From contig NZ_JABFRA010000011.1 in the NCBI RefSeq assembly GCF_013141425.1, positions 1-33,229 of the forward strand: 33,229 bases of DNA. The letters are read 5' to 3'. Every line of letters begins with the position of its first letter. Within the stretch, counting starts at the first letter, position 1. Origin of the DNA: Methylotenera sp. (lineage in GTDB: Bacteria > Pseudomonadota > Gammaproteobacteria > Burkholderiales > Methylophilaceae). Positions 22,938 through 31,967 of the stretch are shown in pieces. The notes beneath the pieces were generated by a model that was not told the DNA's origin, did no database searches, and saw nothing but the letters and a program-made list of their open reading frames with translations. The translations under genes and the position numbers were made by a program.

Positions 22938-23480
22938 CTAATAAGGTCTGCTTGCGTAGACATCATCAAACGTTATACTAAGCTTTTTGTTAGCATCCCT
23001 CACTTGATCAACTACTTGCTTAGCCCAATCAAAGTAATCTTGCTTCCTCTGCACTGACCAATATGCAGGTGGGCTATTCAAAATGTCACGAAGATTTGAA
23101 ATCTTATCTGCAAGCTTAACCAGCTTTGCTCTCTTACTTGCATGACGAGCATGTTCTATCTGCTGAAGTTTTCGTTCGGCTTTAGGTAGTGACTTATCAT
23201 CAGAAACCTCTAAAACGATTTTGGTAATACTTTTTCCAAAGAGAGCAACTAATTCCTCTGCAGTAGTTTCAGTATCTTCAATCGTATCGTGTAGCAACGC
23301 TCCGCAAATCACTTTATGGTCTGTGATACCACCTTCAACACAGAGTACTTTGGCTAGGGCAATTGGATGGTTAATATAGGGTGATGCTTCAGCATCTTTC
23401 CTTCTTTGATCTTTGTGCTTTCTTGAAGCAAACTCTAATGCATTAATGATTAGTGCTAGATCATTATTTTCTTTAGCCAT
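22938..23480 (-). CDS. Small alarmone hydrolase (MESH1-like HD phosphohydrolase)
   Basis: Single-domain homologue of the hydrolase half of RelA/SpoT that would remove pyrophosphate from (p)ppGpp. The 180 residues contain the HD set: His38 in YINHPI, His64-Asp65 in LLHDTIEDT (with Glu68/Asp69) and Asp125 in KLADKISNLRD, with RKHKDQRRKD at the start. No synthetase, TGS or ACT domains follow. A good ribosome binding site (GAGGAA) precedes the ATG. It is the first gene of the minus-strand operon that continues with SRAP, umuD and umuC, and is divergent from hsdM across 179 bases that must hold both promoters. Confidence 0.92.
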   Translation of the reverse strand: MAKENNDLALIINALEFASRKHKDQRRKDAEASPYINHPIALAKVLCVEGGITDHKVICGALLHDTIEDTETTAEELVALFGKSITKIVLEVSDDKSLPKAERKLQQIEHARHASKRAKLVKLADKISNLRDILNSPPAYWSVQRKQDYFDWAKQVVDQVRDANKKLSITFDDVYASRPY

Positions 23481-23659
23481 GTTATTTCCTCAATAATTTA
23501 GTTACTGGCTAGAAGCCTACGGTAATCTTTACGATATGAAAAGCAAAATACCTAAAATAACCAAATAGAAAGTCTGGAATGGAACAATAAATACATTCAG
23601 TTTCTTTAAACTTGTCACTTTGTATTATCATATCTTCACAAAATAACTTAGAAAAAATT

Positions 23660-25267
23660 ATGTCAGAAGAACAACGCCGTCAACTCCAACAACAACTCTG
23701 GAATATCGCAAATACATTACGTGGCAAGATGGGTGCAGATGAGTTTAGGGATTACATACTTGGCTTCATCTTCTATAAATATCTCTCAGAAAAGATCCAA
23801 CGTTTTGCTGATGGTGAACTGGCCCAAGAGAACCTCAAGTTTGCTGAAATCAATGACACCACAGCCGAAGGTCAAGCTTACATAGATGCTTTAGAAGATG
23901 CTGCATTGAACGAACTTGGCTACTTCCTAAAGCCATCTGAACTGTTTCATGCCATTGCAATGAAGGGAAGTAACCAATTAGATTCTAATAATGAAGGTGC
24001 AAGTCATAATTTCATATTAGGTGATCTGACTAAAATCTTAAAGAACATTGAGCAAAGTACTCTTGGAACGGATAGTGCTGATGACTTCGTAAATCTATTT
24101 GAAGATCTAGATTTAACTTCATCCAAGCTTGGTAAAACTGAAAAAGAGAAGAATGACTTAGTTGCTAAGGTGCTAGTGCATTTGGACAAGATTGATTTCA
24201 ACCTAAGTGATGCTACTGCTGATGTACTAGGTGATGCTTATGAATATTTGATTGGTGAGTTTGCTAGTGGTGCAGGTAAAAAAGCTGGTGAGTTCTACAC
24301 ACCACAACCAGTATCAACTTTACTTGCCAAGATAGTAACCGCAAACAACAAGAACCTCAAAAGCGTATATGACCCAACCTGTGGCAGTGGATCATTATTA
24401 CTACGTGTAAAACGTGAAGCGACCAAGGTTGATAAGATTTACGGTCAGGAACTCAACCGAACCACCTACAACTTAGCACGTATGAATATGATTCTGCATG
24501 ACGTGCATTATGCAGACTTTGACATCAAGCAGGAAGACACGCTAGAGCGCCCACAGCATCGTGATTTACGTTTTGATGCCATAGTAGCCAATCCACCATT
24601 TTCAGCCCAGTGGAGTGCCAGCCAGCTTCATATGAACGATGATAGATTTAGTGTGTATGGCAAACTTGCACCAAGCAGTAAAGCAGATATGGCATTTGTT
24701 CAGCATATGGTCTACCACTTGGCTGAAGAAGGTACGATGGCTGTAGTATTGCCACATGGTGTGCTGTTTCGTGGTGGGGCAGAAGGACATATTCGCACAT
24801 ACCTTATTGAACAATTGAATTGCTTAGATGCTGTGATTGGCTTGCCTTCCAATATGTTCTACGGTGCGGCTATACCAACGACTGTATTAGTATTCAAGAA
24901 ATGTCGTAAAAATCCTGACAACATTTTATTCATAGATGCCAGCCAGCACTTTGATAAGGTTAAAACTACAAATGTAATGCGCCCTGAGCATATTCAAAAG
25001 ATTGTAGATACCTACAAAGCAAGGACGAATGAAGAGAAATTCAGCCATATTGCTAGCATTGAAAGCATTAAAGCCAATGATTACAACCTCAATATTCCAA
25101 GGTATGTTGATACCTTTGAGGCAGAAGATATGATTGATTTGGGTGCAATATCAGCACAGTTGATTGAGCTTGATAAAGCCAGCCAAGCTACAGATGCAAC
25201 GATTGCGGCATTCTGTAAAGAGTTAGGCATTGAGCCACCATTTGCTTTACAAGGTCAAGCAGTATGA
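23660..25267 (+). CDS. hsdM: Type I restriction-modification system, methyltransferase subunit
   Basis: HsdM methylates adenine at the target chosen by HsdS. From ATG 23660 the protein has 535 residues; an in-frame ATG 16 codons upstream (23612) adds only residues unlike the family and is rejected. The N-terminal helical domain starts SEEQRRQLQQQLWNIANTLR with MGADEFRDYILGFIFYKYLS. The catalytic domain has SAM motif I DPTCGSGSLLL (about 238-248) and the adenine methyltransferase NPPF motif at 311-314. Its stop overlaps the hsdS start (ATGA). It opens an hsdM-hsdS-membrane protein-hsdR operon. Confidence 0.96.
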   Translation: MSEEQRRQLQQQLWNIANTLRGKMGADEFRDYILGFIFYKYLSEKIQRFADGELAQENLKFAEINDTTAEGQAYIDALEDAALNELGYFLKPSELFHAIAMKGSNQLDSNNEGASHNFILGDLTKILKNIEQSTLGTDSADDFVNLFEDLDLTSSKLGKTEKEKNDLVAKVLVHLDKIDFNLSDATADVLGDAYEYLIGEFASGAGKKAGEFYTPQPVSTLLAKIVTANNKNLKSVYDPTCGSGSLLLRVKREATKVDKIYGQELNRTTYNLARMNMILHDVHYADFDIKQEDTLERPQHRDLRFDAIVANPPFSAQWSASQLHMNDDRFSVYGKLAPSSKADMAFVQHMVYHLAEEGTMAVVLPHGVLFRGGAEGHIRTYLIEQLNCLDAVIGLPSNMFYGAAIPTTVLVFKKCRKNPDNILFIDASQHFDKVKTTNVMRPEHIQKIVDTYKARTNEEKFSHIASIESIKANDYNLNIPRYVDTFEAEDMIDLGAISAQLIELDKASQATDATIAAFCKELGIEPPFALQGQAV

Positions 25268-26487
25268 ATTTGCCAGCTTTAAGATTTAAAGAATTCAATG
25301 AACCATGGATTGATGAAACAATTGGGAAATTAATTCATGAGTTTAGATTAGGTGGAGATTACTCTAATAGCGAGACAGAAACGCCATTTCCATTAATTAA
25401 AATGGGGAATTTAGACAGAGGCACAATAAAGTTAAATAAAATTGAGTTTATTGAAGAATCCGAGGTGGCTGACCCAAAAGATAAGATAGTTTTTGGTGAT
25501 TTATTTTTTAACACTAGAAATACCTTAGATTTAGTGGGTAAGGTAGCGATATGGAAAAATGAATTACCTTGTGCATATTACAATTCAAATTTAATGCTCA
25601 TGAAATTCAGTAATAATTTCTTCATGAACTTCAGGTTAAATTCACCTGTGGCTGTAAAAAAGTTAAGGGCGATAGCAACAGGGACAACAAGTGTTGCGGC
25701 GATTTACAATAAAGACCTATTTCAAATTAAATTAGAAACACCTTCACTCACAGAACAAACCAAAATCGCCAACTTCCTCACGGCTGTTGATGAAAAAATC
25801 ACCCAACTAACCCAAAAACACGACCTATTAAACCAATACAAAAATGGCGTGATGCAACAGATTTTTAGTCAAGAACTGCGCTTTAAAGATGATGATGGGC
25901 AGGATTTTCCTGAATGGCAAGAGAGTTGCATAGGAGAAGTAGCGAGCTTCATTAAAGATGGAACACATGGTACACACCAAGATACAGTGGATGGTGAATA
26001 CTTATTATTAAGTGCAAAAAATATAAAAGATGGCGGAATTTATTATGATGAATCTGACAGAAAAATATCTAAACTAGAGTTTCAGTCTATTTATAAAAAC
26101 TACAAACTACATGATGGAGACGTTTTGTTATCTGTAGTTGGAACAATTGGTCGTGTAGCAATTTATTCTTCTGAATTTAAGAATGTAGCATTTCAACGAA
26201 GTGTCGCATTTTTTAGGTTTAATAATCAAAATAGTCAGTTCATAGCTCAACTATTTACCGCTAAGCAATTTCAAAATGACTTAATAACTAATCAAGTAGT
26301 TTCGGCTCAAGCTGGAATTTACTTAGGTGATTTATCTAAAATAAAAGTAAAGTTGCCTTGCTTAACCGAACAAACCAAAATCGCCAACCTCCTCACCACC
26401 ATTGACGAAAAAATCACTGCCACCAAAACCCAAGCCCAAGCCGTGAAGCAATACAAACATGGCTTATTACAGCAGATGTTTGTTTAA
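25264..26487 (+). CDS. hsdS: Type I restriction-modification system, specificity subunit
   Basis: HsdS carries two target recognition domains that read the two halves of the recognition site. The 407 residues form two repeats: TRD1 (about 1-155) and TRD2 (about 215-360), each followed by a conserved helical spacer, LTEQTKIANFLTAVDEKITQL (from 162) and LTEQTKIANLLTTIDEKITAT (from 367), and a YKNGVMQQIF or YKHGLLQQMF end. The spacer DNA is nearly identical between copies and visibly richer in C than the AT-rich TRDs. The sequence recognised cannot be predicted by eye. Confidence 0.94.
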   Translation: MNLPALRFKEFNEPWIDETIGKLIHEFRLGGDYSNSETETPFPLIKMGNLDRGTIKLNKIEFIEESEVADPKDKIVFGDLFFNTRNTLDLVGKVAIWKNELPCAYYNSNLMLMKFSNNFFMNFRLNSPVAVKKLRAIATGTTSVAAIYNKDLFQIKLETPSLTEQTKIANFLTAVDEKITQLTQKHDLLNQYKNGVMQQIFSQELRFKDDDGQDFPEWQESCIGEVASFIKDGTHGTHQDTVDGEYLLLSAKNIKDGGIYYDESDRKISKLEFQSIYKNYKLHDGDVLLSVVGTIGRVAIYSSEFKNVAFQRSVAFFRFNNQNSQFIAQLFTAKQFQNDLITNQVVSAQAGIYLGDLSKIKVKLPCLTEQTKIANLLTTIDEKITATKTQAQAVKQYKHGLLQQMFV

Positions 26488-26500
26488 AAAAGGACTCAAT

Positions 26501-27874
26501 ATGATTGAAAAGCTATGGGAGTTGTTAACAACTATTACCCCTGAATCACAAAATAACGTCATTAATAAATGTATTGAATTTGGTTTCAATACAACAAGTA
26601 GAGGAGTTGTAAGCCTTGAGGAGTCTTATATTAACTTGAATGCATCAGCTTTACTGTTGAAAGATTTAATAGAAAAGAAAAAACTTATACAGCTACCCAT
26701 TACAATTCAAAAGGTCTTGATTGACGCATTACAAAATATTATCAATGCTCAGACTGGTATAGTGGCTGGTGGGGATGCTGTTGAAAATCTTTCTACCTAT
26801 ATAGAAAGTTTAAATACTCAAATATGGCAGTATGGGCTACACAATCTTTCTGATGAAGTTTTAGGTTATCAAACTAAAATGAATCAGATTAAAAGCTTAG
26901 AGCTAGAAGTTGGGAGATTAAGAAAAGAGTTAGTCGCTGGTATAAAGTCTATAGAAATTTTGGATGCTTTAATTAAACAAAGCTCAGTCACTAGTAACGT
27001 AATTACAACCTACAATGCTGAAGCTGAAGCTTTACTTATTCAAATAAAACAAAACGTTCAAGAAGTTACTACTAACGCCCAAAGTGTAGCAGCTTATTTC
27101 ACACAAGTTCAGCAAAACGATACTGCAATCGCACAGATTAGGGCAAACGCTAATCAATCAAGTGCCGAAATTGTTGTCTTGGAAAGCAAAGCTACAGAGT
27201 TTTTTGGAGAGGTATCTAATTTCACAAAGCGTGTTGATGTTTTAACAAAGAAAGCTGAAGATTCAGTTGAGTTAAATACTAAAGAAACTACAACTCTTAA
27301 AGAAAAATTGGTGAAACTAGAAGTTCAAATTAAAGATCAACTTGAAAAAGCTACAGGTTATTCATTATTCCATTCATTCCAGACAAGGCAAGGTTTGATG
27401 GTTAAGTCCAAAAATTTTTGGTTATTAGTTCTGAGTGTATTGCTATTAATTGCCGTTGGTCTTGGATGCTGGTTGGTAAAATCAATGAGTGGCATGTCTT
27501 TAGATTCAATCGGAGTAGCTTTTTATCTTAAACTTTCGCTCACCATACCATTACTTTTTGCAATTTCATTTAGCACGATTCAATATTCTAGGGAGCGAAG
27601 ACTTGAAGAGGAGTATGCCTTTAAATCAAACATTTCTATTTCTTTAATACCCTATCAAGAGCTAGTTGAAAAACTAGTTGATGAAGATGATCAGGAGCAA
27701 AGAAAAGAGTACGCAACTTTTATAATTTCAACTATAAATAAGATTTTCACTTCACCTACAAATGAGATATTTAAAGATAAGAAATCATCAAAGGGTATGA
27801 TTGATGAAAATTCTTTAAAGATAATTAGCCAAATTGGTGATGCATTTTCTAAATTCAAACCTCCATCTGCCTAA
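26501..27874 (+). CDS. Coiled-coil membrane protein embedded in the type I R-M operon
   Basis: From ATG 26501 (ribosome binding site AAGGA) the protein has 457 residues; an ATG 14 codons upstream lies inside hsdS and is rejected. The N-terminal part is helical, residues about 115-290 form long coiled coils, and two membrane helices follow (about 306-326 and 339-357, separated by a short loop). A soluble C-terminal region contains YSRERRLEEEYAFKSNISISLIPYQELVEKL, reminiscent of the end of other bacterial coiled-coil membrane proteins. It starts 13 bases after hsdS and ends 5 bases before hsdR. It is not a standard R-M subunit; a membrane-linked sensor or accessory defence protein is inference. 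Confidence 0.75.
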   Translation: MIEKLWELLTTITPESQNNVINKCIEFGFNTTSRGVVSLEESYINLNASALLLKDLIEKKKLIQLPITIQKVLIDALQNIINAQTGIVAGGDAVENLSTYIESLNTQIWQYGLHNLSDEVLGYQTKMNQIKSLELEVGRLRKELVAGIKSIEILDALIKQSSVTSNVITTYNAEAEALLIQIKQNVQEVTTNAQSVAAYFTQVQQNDTAIAQIRANANQSSAEIVVLESKATEFFGEVSNFTKRVDVLTKKAEDSVELNTKETTTLKEKLVKLEVQIKDQLEKATGYSLFHSFQTRQGLMVKSKNFWLLVLSVLLLIAVGLGCWLVKSMSGMSLDSIGVAFYLKLSLTIPLLFAISFSTIQYSRERRLEEEYAFKSNISISLIPYQELVEKLVDEDDQEQRKEYATFIISTINKIFTSPTNEIFKDKKSSKGMIDENSLKIISQIGDAFSKFKPPSA

Positions 27875-27879
27875 TACCA

Positions 27880-30753
27880 ATGTCACCTACTCAATCTGAA
27901 TACGCCTTAGAAGCTGCCTTAATCGCCCAACTCAACGGCATGGAGTATGCCAGCGTGGTGATTGAGGATGAAGCGGCTATGTTGGCGAATCTCAAACGTC
28001 AGCTAGAAATCCATAACAAAGATATTCTCTTCACTAGCAACGAATTTGACCGTATTCTCAACCACCTCAATACAGGCGGTGTATTTGATAGAGCTAAAAT
28101 TCTACGTGATAAGTACGCTCTAAGACGTGACAATGATGACGTTGCTTATATTAGTTTCATCAATAATGATGATTGGTGCTTGAACGAATTTCAGGTGACC
28201 AATCAAGTCACCATACAAGGTAAACGTAAAAATCGCTATGACGTAACGTTACTCATAAACGGCTTACCACTGGTTCAAATTGAACTTAAAAGACGTGGTG
28301 CAGAGCTTAAAGTAGCCTTTCACCAAATCAATCGCTATCAGCATGATTCATATGATGCTGGAATGGCCCTATTTCAGTATGTGCAGTTATTCATCATTAG
28401 TAATGGCGTAAATACCAAATATTTCTCTAATAACAAGCAGCAACACTTTCAGCAAACATTCTTCTGGACAGATAAAGACAATAAGCGATTATCTGATCTA
28501 CATGAGTTTAGTAGTGAGTTTTTAAAGCCATGCCATATTGCTAAGATGATTACGCAGTACATGGTGCTGACAGAAGAACAAATTATTAAAGTGTTACGAC
28601 CCTATCAGTACTTTGCTGTTGAGGCCATGGTGGATAGAGTTAAGAACAGTAATGACAATGCCTATATATGGCACACTACGGGCAGTGGCAAGACCTTGTC
28701 ATCTTTCAAAGCTAGTCAAATTATCCAGCGTATGCCTAAAGTGCATAAGGTAGTGTTTGTTGTTGATAGGAAAGATCTGGATTACCAAACCTGCAAAGAA
28801 TTTAACGGCTTTGCTAAAGGTAGCGTTGATGAAACTACCGATACCAGTACGCTCGTTAAGCAACTGTGTGACGATAGCACCAAACTCATTCTCACTACAA
28901 TTCAAAAGCTCAATAATGCGATTACCAACCCAAGGCACTTAACCAGAGTTGAACATTTGCAGGATAAGAAGGTAGTGTTTATCTTTGATGAATGTCACCG
29001 CAGCCAGTTTGGTGATACGCATAGGAACATTAAGAAGTTCTTTCATAAAGCACAGATGTTTGGTTTTACTGGTACGCCCATATTTGCTGATAACGCTGCA
29101 GGTAGCATCGGTAATCAACAAACGACCAAAGATCTATTTGGTGAATGTTTACATAAATATGTGATTGTTGATGCCATTAAAGACGAGAACGTACTTCGTT
29201 TTGCAGTGGAGTATGTAGGTAAATATAAGAAAAAGAATAGTTCCAATGAATTAGATATTGCTACAGATGCAGACATTCAAGTGGAAGCAATAGATACTAA
29301 AGCCCTGCTAGAAAGCCCTCAACGGCTTGAGAAAATCACTGACTACATACTAACTTACCACCCACAGAAATCTAAAGCCCCAGACTTCACAGGCATGTTC
29401 TGCGTAAGCAGTGTGCAGACCTTAATTAAGTATTACGAGCTATTCAAACAAAAACAGGTAGGCGCAGCCAAGCCACTCAAGATTGCAACTATATTCAGTT
29501 ACGCAGCCAATGAAGAAGATCCAAATGCGAATGGATTAATGAATGGCCTGATTCCTGAAGAGAACCCTATCCCAGAAGGCAAGATAAACCCATATAGCCG
29601 TGACAAGCTGGATGAGTTTATTGCTGACTATAATGGAATGTTTGGCACAAATTACTCAACTAAAGATAGTCAAACGTATTACAACTATTACCAAGACATA
29701 GCAAGGCGAGTAAAAACAGGCCAAGTTGATATATTGCTAGTGGTGAATATGTTCCTGACTGGCTTTGACAGCCCAAGGTTGAATACGCTGTATGTTGATA
29801 AGAATCTGAAATTTCATGGATTGGTACAAGCATTCTCTAGGACTAACCGCATTCTGAATGACAGAAAATCCCAAGGTAATATAGTTTGCTTTAGAAACTT
29901 AAAAGCAGCAACAGACGAAGCGATAGCCTTGTTCTCTAATAAAGATGCCAGAGAAACGGTGTTGCTTGAACCGTATGAGGATTATGTCACCCAGTTCAAT
30001 GAAGCCACTGAAGCTCTCTTAGCCATAGCACCTACGGTAGCGAGTGTGGATGCCTTGCCAGATGAGAATGCTGAACTTGAGTTTGTAATGAAGTTTAGAG
30101 AGTTACTGCGCATTAAAAACATTCTCACCACCTTTGCAGACTTTAAAATTGAAGATATTAATCTGCCTGAGCAGGACTTTGAAGATTACAAGAGCAAGTA
30201 CCTTGATGTGCATGACAAGGTGAAGAAGCATACCGATCCAGAGAAAGCATCTGTACTAGAAGATATAGACTTTGAGTTAAGCCTGATCCACCGTGATGAA
30301 ATCAATGTGGCCTATATTTTGAATTTATTAATTGGAATGAATAAGCTTAATCCTGAAGAAGCTAAAAAGCGTCAGAAAGAAATCATTGATATGGTGGCTG
30401 GGGACGTGCAGCTACGCAGTAAACGCCTATTAATTGAAGAGTTCATTCAAGAGAATCTTCCGAAGCTTAAACCAAATGAAAATGTGATTAATGAGTTTGA
30501 GTCATATTGGACTAAACATAAACAAAAAGCCTTTGAGCAGTTATGTGCTGATGAAAAGATTCAACCTGAGAAGCTTGAGAAGCTTTTACAAACATATATT
30601 TTTGCAAACCGACTTCCAAGGGATCAGGAAATTAAGAAGGCATTAAACTTTGAGCCTAGAATCTTGGAACGAAAATCTATATTAGAGCGTGTGGCAGATA
30701 AGATTCAGGTGTTTATCAATACGTTTATTGAGGGTATGGGTGGGAGTGTTTGA
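27880..30753 (+). CDS. hsdR: Type I restriction-modification system, restriction (translocase/nuclease) subunit
   Basis: HsdR pumps DNA with ATP and cuts it when stalled. The 957 residues show the N-terminal nuclease with Asp121 and Glu135-x-Lys137 (RYDVTLLINGLPLVQIELK), Walker A HTTGSGKT (about 265-272), the DECH box at 370-373 (FDECHRSQFG), the FTGTPIF motif and helicase motifs VVNMFLTGFDSP and LVQAFSRTNRI. The C-terminal helical region binds the methyltransferase core. Intact and of normal length. It follows the membrane protein by 5 bases with little ribosome binding site, so translation is probably coupled. Confidence 0.96.
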   Translation: MSPTQSEYALEAALIAQLNGMEYASVVIEDEAAMLANLKRQLEIHNKDILFTSNEFDRILNHLNTGGVFDRAKILRDKYALRRDNDDVAYISFINNDDWCLNEFQVTNQVTIQGKRKNRYDVTLLINGLPLVQIELKRRGAELKVAFHQINRYQHDSYDAGMALFQYVQLFIISNGVNTKYFSNNKQQHFQQTFFWTDKDNKRLSDLHEFSSEFLKPCHIAKMITQYMVLTEEQIIKVLRPYQYFAVEAMVDRVKNSNDNAYIWHTTGSGKTLSSFKASQIIQRMPKVHKVVFVVDRKDLDYQTCKEFNGFAKGSVDETTDTSTLVKQLCDDSTKLILTTIQKLNNAITNPRHLTRVEHLQDKKVVFIFDECHRSQFGDTHRNIKKFFHKAQMFGFTGTPIFADNAAGSIGNQQTTKDLFGECLHKYVIVDAIKDENVLRFAVEYVGKYKKKNSSNELDIATDADIQVEAIDTKALLESPQRLEKITDYILTYHPQKSKAPDFTGMFCVSSVQTLIKYYELFKQKQVGAAKPLKIATIFSYAANEEDPNANGLMNGLIPEENPIPEGKINPYSRDKLDEFIADYNGMFGTNYSTKDSQTYYNYYQDIARRVKTGQVDILLVVNMFLTGFDSPRLNTLYVDKNLKFHGLVQAFSRTNRILNDRKSQGNIVCFRNLKAATDEAIALFSNKDARETVLLEPYEDYVTQFNEATEALLAIAPTVASVDALPDENAELEFVMKFRELLRIKNILTTFADFKIEDINLPEQDFEDYKSKYLDVHDKVKKHTDPEKASVLEDIDFELSLIHRDEINVAYILNLLIGMNKLNPEEAKKRQKEIIDMVAGDVQLRSKRLLIEEFIQENLPKLKPNENVINEFESYWTKHKQKAFEQLCADEKIQPEKLEKLLQTYIFANRLPRDQEIKKALNFEPRILERKSILERVADKIQVFINTFIEGMGGSV

Positions 30754-30871
30754 TCATATCATTACAACACAAGCGATTAAATTGACTGGACAGGTTAATC
30801 GGAATGCTTTGGGAAGTGATGATGCGGAAGTAATTTATAGTTCAGCTAGACTAAGTTACGAAAGTGTATAA
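30746..30871 (+). CDS. Possible small gene overlapping the hsdR stop
   Basis: A GTG at 30746 within the last hsdR codons opens a 41-residue frame, FDHIITTQAIKLTGQVNRNA continuing to YSSARLSYESV. It looks protein-like and precedes the MqsRA operator. It has only a distant GAGGG as ribosome binding site and no known relatives, so it may be a remnant or a chance frame. Confidence 0.25.
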   Translation: MFDHIITTQAIKLTGQVNRNALGSDDAEVIYSSARLSYESV

Positions 30872-30898
30872 AATAAAAAGTCAAACTAATGAATTAAA

Positions 30899-30918
30899 TA
30901 CAATCACCATTATGGTGA
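30899..30918 (+). promoter_or_regulatory. Palindromic operator and -10 box of the mqsRA-like operon
   Basis: TCACCAT (30904-30910) and ATGGTGA (30912-30918) are perfect inverted arms around one base, 16 bases before the toxin start. TACAAT (30899-30904) is a -10-like box overlapping the operator. MqsA-type antitoxins repress their own operon through such dyads. Confidence 0.6.
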
Positions 30919-30933
30919 CAAAAAATATCATCT

Positions 30934-31296
30934 ATGCCATTATATCAACTTGAAGCATTTCAAAAGCTAGTAGTTACAAACGGCTGGCAATTTTTGAACA
31001 AAAAAAGGTGTCTTAGAACTCAAGAAGATCTAGGTTGGTCTGATGAGCAAATTGAAGCTTTTTTACTAGGCATACAAATTAGTGACTTTCAAAAAACTGT
31101 TCCTAATAATATAGTGAACGATCTTGCAGGCCAAGATTTTGTTAACGCTGACCAATATGCCGTTAAATGGTGTGAAGAAAACATGGTGCATGCAGACTTT
31201 TACAATAAAGAAACTATTGAAATTTCAACAAAAATTGCAATTATTACAACCGCTACTGGACAGCTAGCTGGAGCTGTTACATTTCATTTTTCTTAG
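30934..31296 (+). CDS. mqsR: MqsR-family toxin (putative mRNA interferase)
   Basis: MqsR toxins cleave mRNA, preferentially at GCU in Escherichia coli. The 120 residues show the family pattern YQLEAFQKLVVTNGWQFLNKKRC, LGWSDEQIEAFLLGIQISDFQKT and a C-terminal beta segment (KETIEISTKIAIITTATG). The central DFQKT region and the toxin-before-antitoxin order with an MqsA-like partner 14 bases downstream support the call. It is somewhat longer than E. coli MqsR (98 residues), and I cannot confirm all catalytic residues by eye. It stands behind hsdR with its own operator. Confidence 0.7.
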   Translation: MPLYQLEAFQKLVVTNGWQFLNKKRCLRTQEDLGWSDEQIEAFLLGIQISDFQKTVPNNIVNDLAGQDFVNADQYAVKWCEENMVHADFYNKETIEISTKIAIITTATGQLAGAVTFHFS

Positions 31297-31310
31297 ATTA
31301 CTTTATTTAT

Positions 31311-31967
31311 ATGACGCTTATAACTCACAACGACAACTGCCCAAAATGTGCTTCTAAGGAAATTGAACTTAGATCATTTAGCGATGATATTGAATTTAGA
31401 GGCTTCATTTTAGATGTAGAAAATTTACAAGATTTACACTGCAAAAGTTGTGGTCACTCTTGGGAAGAGAAAACCCAAGTTCAACACAATCAAGAAATGT
31501 TAAAAATTCGTTATGCCGCTATTAGAGATAAAGAAAGAACCAAACAAGGGTTGCTCGGAGCCGCAGAAATTGAAAACATAAGGAATCTTTTTGATTTAAG
31601 TCAAAGAGATGCCGCCTCATTATTTGGCGGTGGATACAACGCCTTTAATAAATACGAATCTGGAGAGGTCTTGCAGAGCTTTGCAATGGATAGACTTCTA
31701 AGAATAACCAGAGCATTCGGTATAAATGCAATTGAATTTTTAAAAGACGTAAACCAAAACACTCAATTTAACGTAACTAAAGTTAATGCGAAATTTTCAA
31801 AGATACCTAACTACAATATATCTAAAGCCACAGATCAATTGATTTTAACCTCTAGAATGCAGGCTAATGAATCATCAGCACGTTACGTAAATGATTTTTT
31901 TCCACCAGCATTCTTAATTGACAGCAAAAAATCAAATTCTAGAAGGATCTCCAAACATGAAAGTTAG
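31311..31967 (+). CDS. mqsA: MqsA-family antitoxin/repressor
   Basis: MqsA neutralises MqsR and represses the operon. The 218 residues have an N-terminal YgiT-type zinc finger with Cys10, Cys13, Cys44 and Cys47 (CPKC, CKSC) and a C-terminal HTH (about 84-140) with LSQRDAASLFGGGYNAFNKYESGE, the signature of MqsA/HigA-type antitoxins. It is longer than E. coli MqsA (131 residues): about 75 extra residues at the C terminus are hydrophilic and of unknown role. It starts 14 bases after the toxin stop, and the following gene overlaps its end. Confidence 0.88.
   Translation: MTLITHNDNCPKCASKEIELRSFSDDIEFRGFILDVENLQDLHCKSCGHSWEEKTQVQHNQEMLKIRYAAIRDKERTKQGLLGAAEIENIRNLFDLSQRDAASLFGGGYNAFNKYESGEVLQSFAMDRLLRITRAFGINAIEFLKDVNQNTQFNVTKVNAKFSKIPNYNISKATDQLILTSRMQANESSARYVNDFFPPAFLIDSKKSNSRRISKHES

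Noticed and set aside
22911-22945. Possible LexA box upstream of the SRAP gene (an ACAG half site)
   Set aside because: No CTGT at the required 8-base spacing was found.
23612-23659. Upstream in-frame ATG for hsdM
   Set aside because: The extra 16 residues are unlike the family start and overlap the likely promoter; the ATG at 23660 fits the conserved N terminus.
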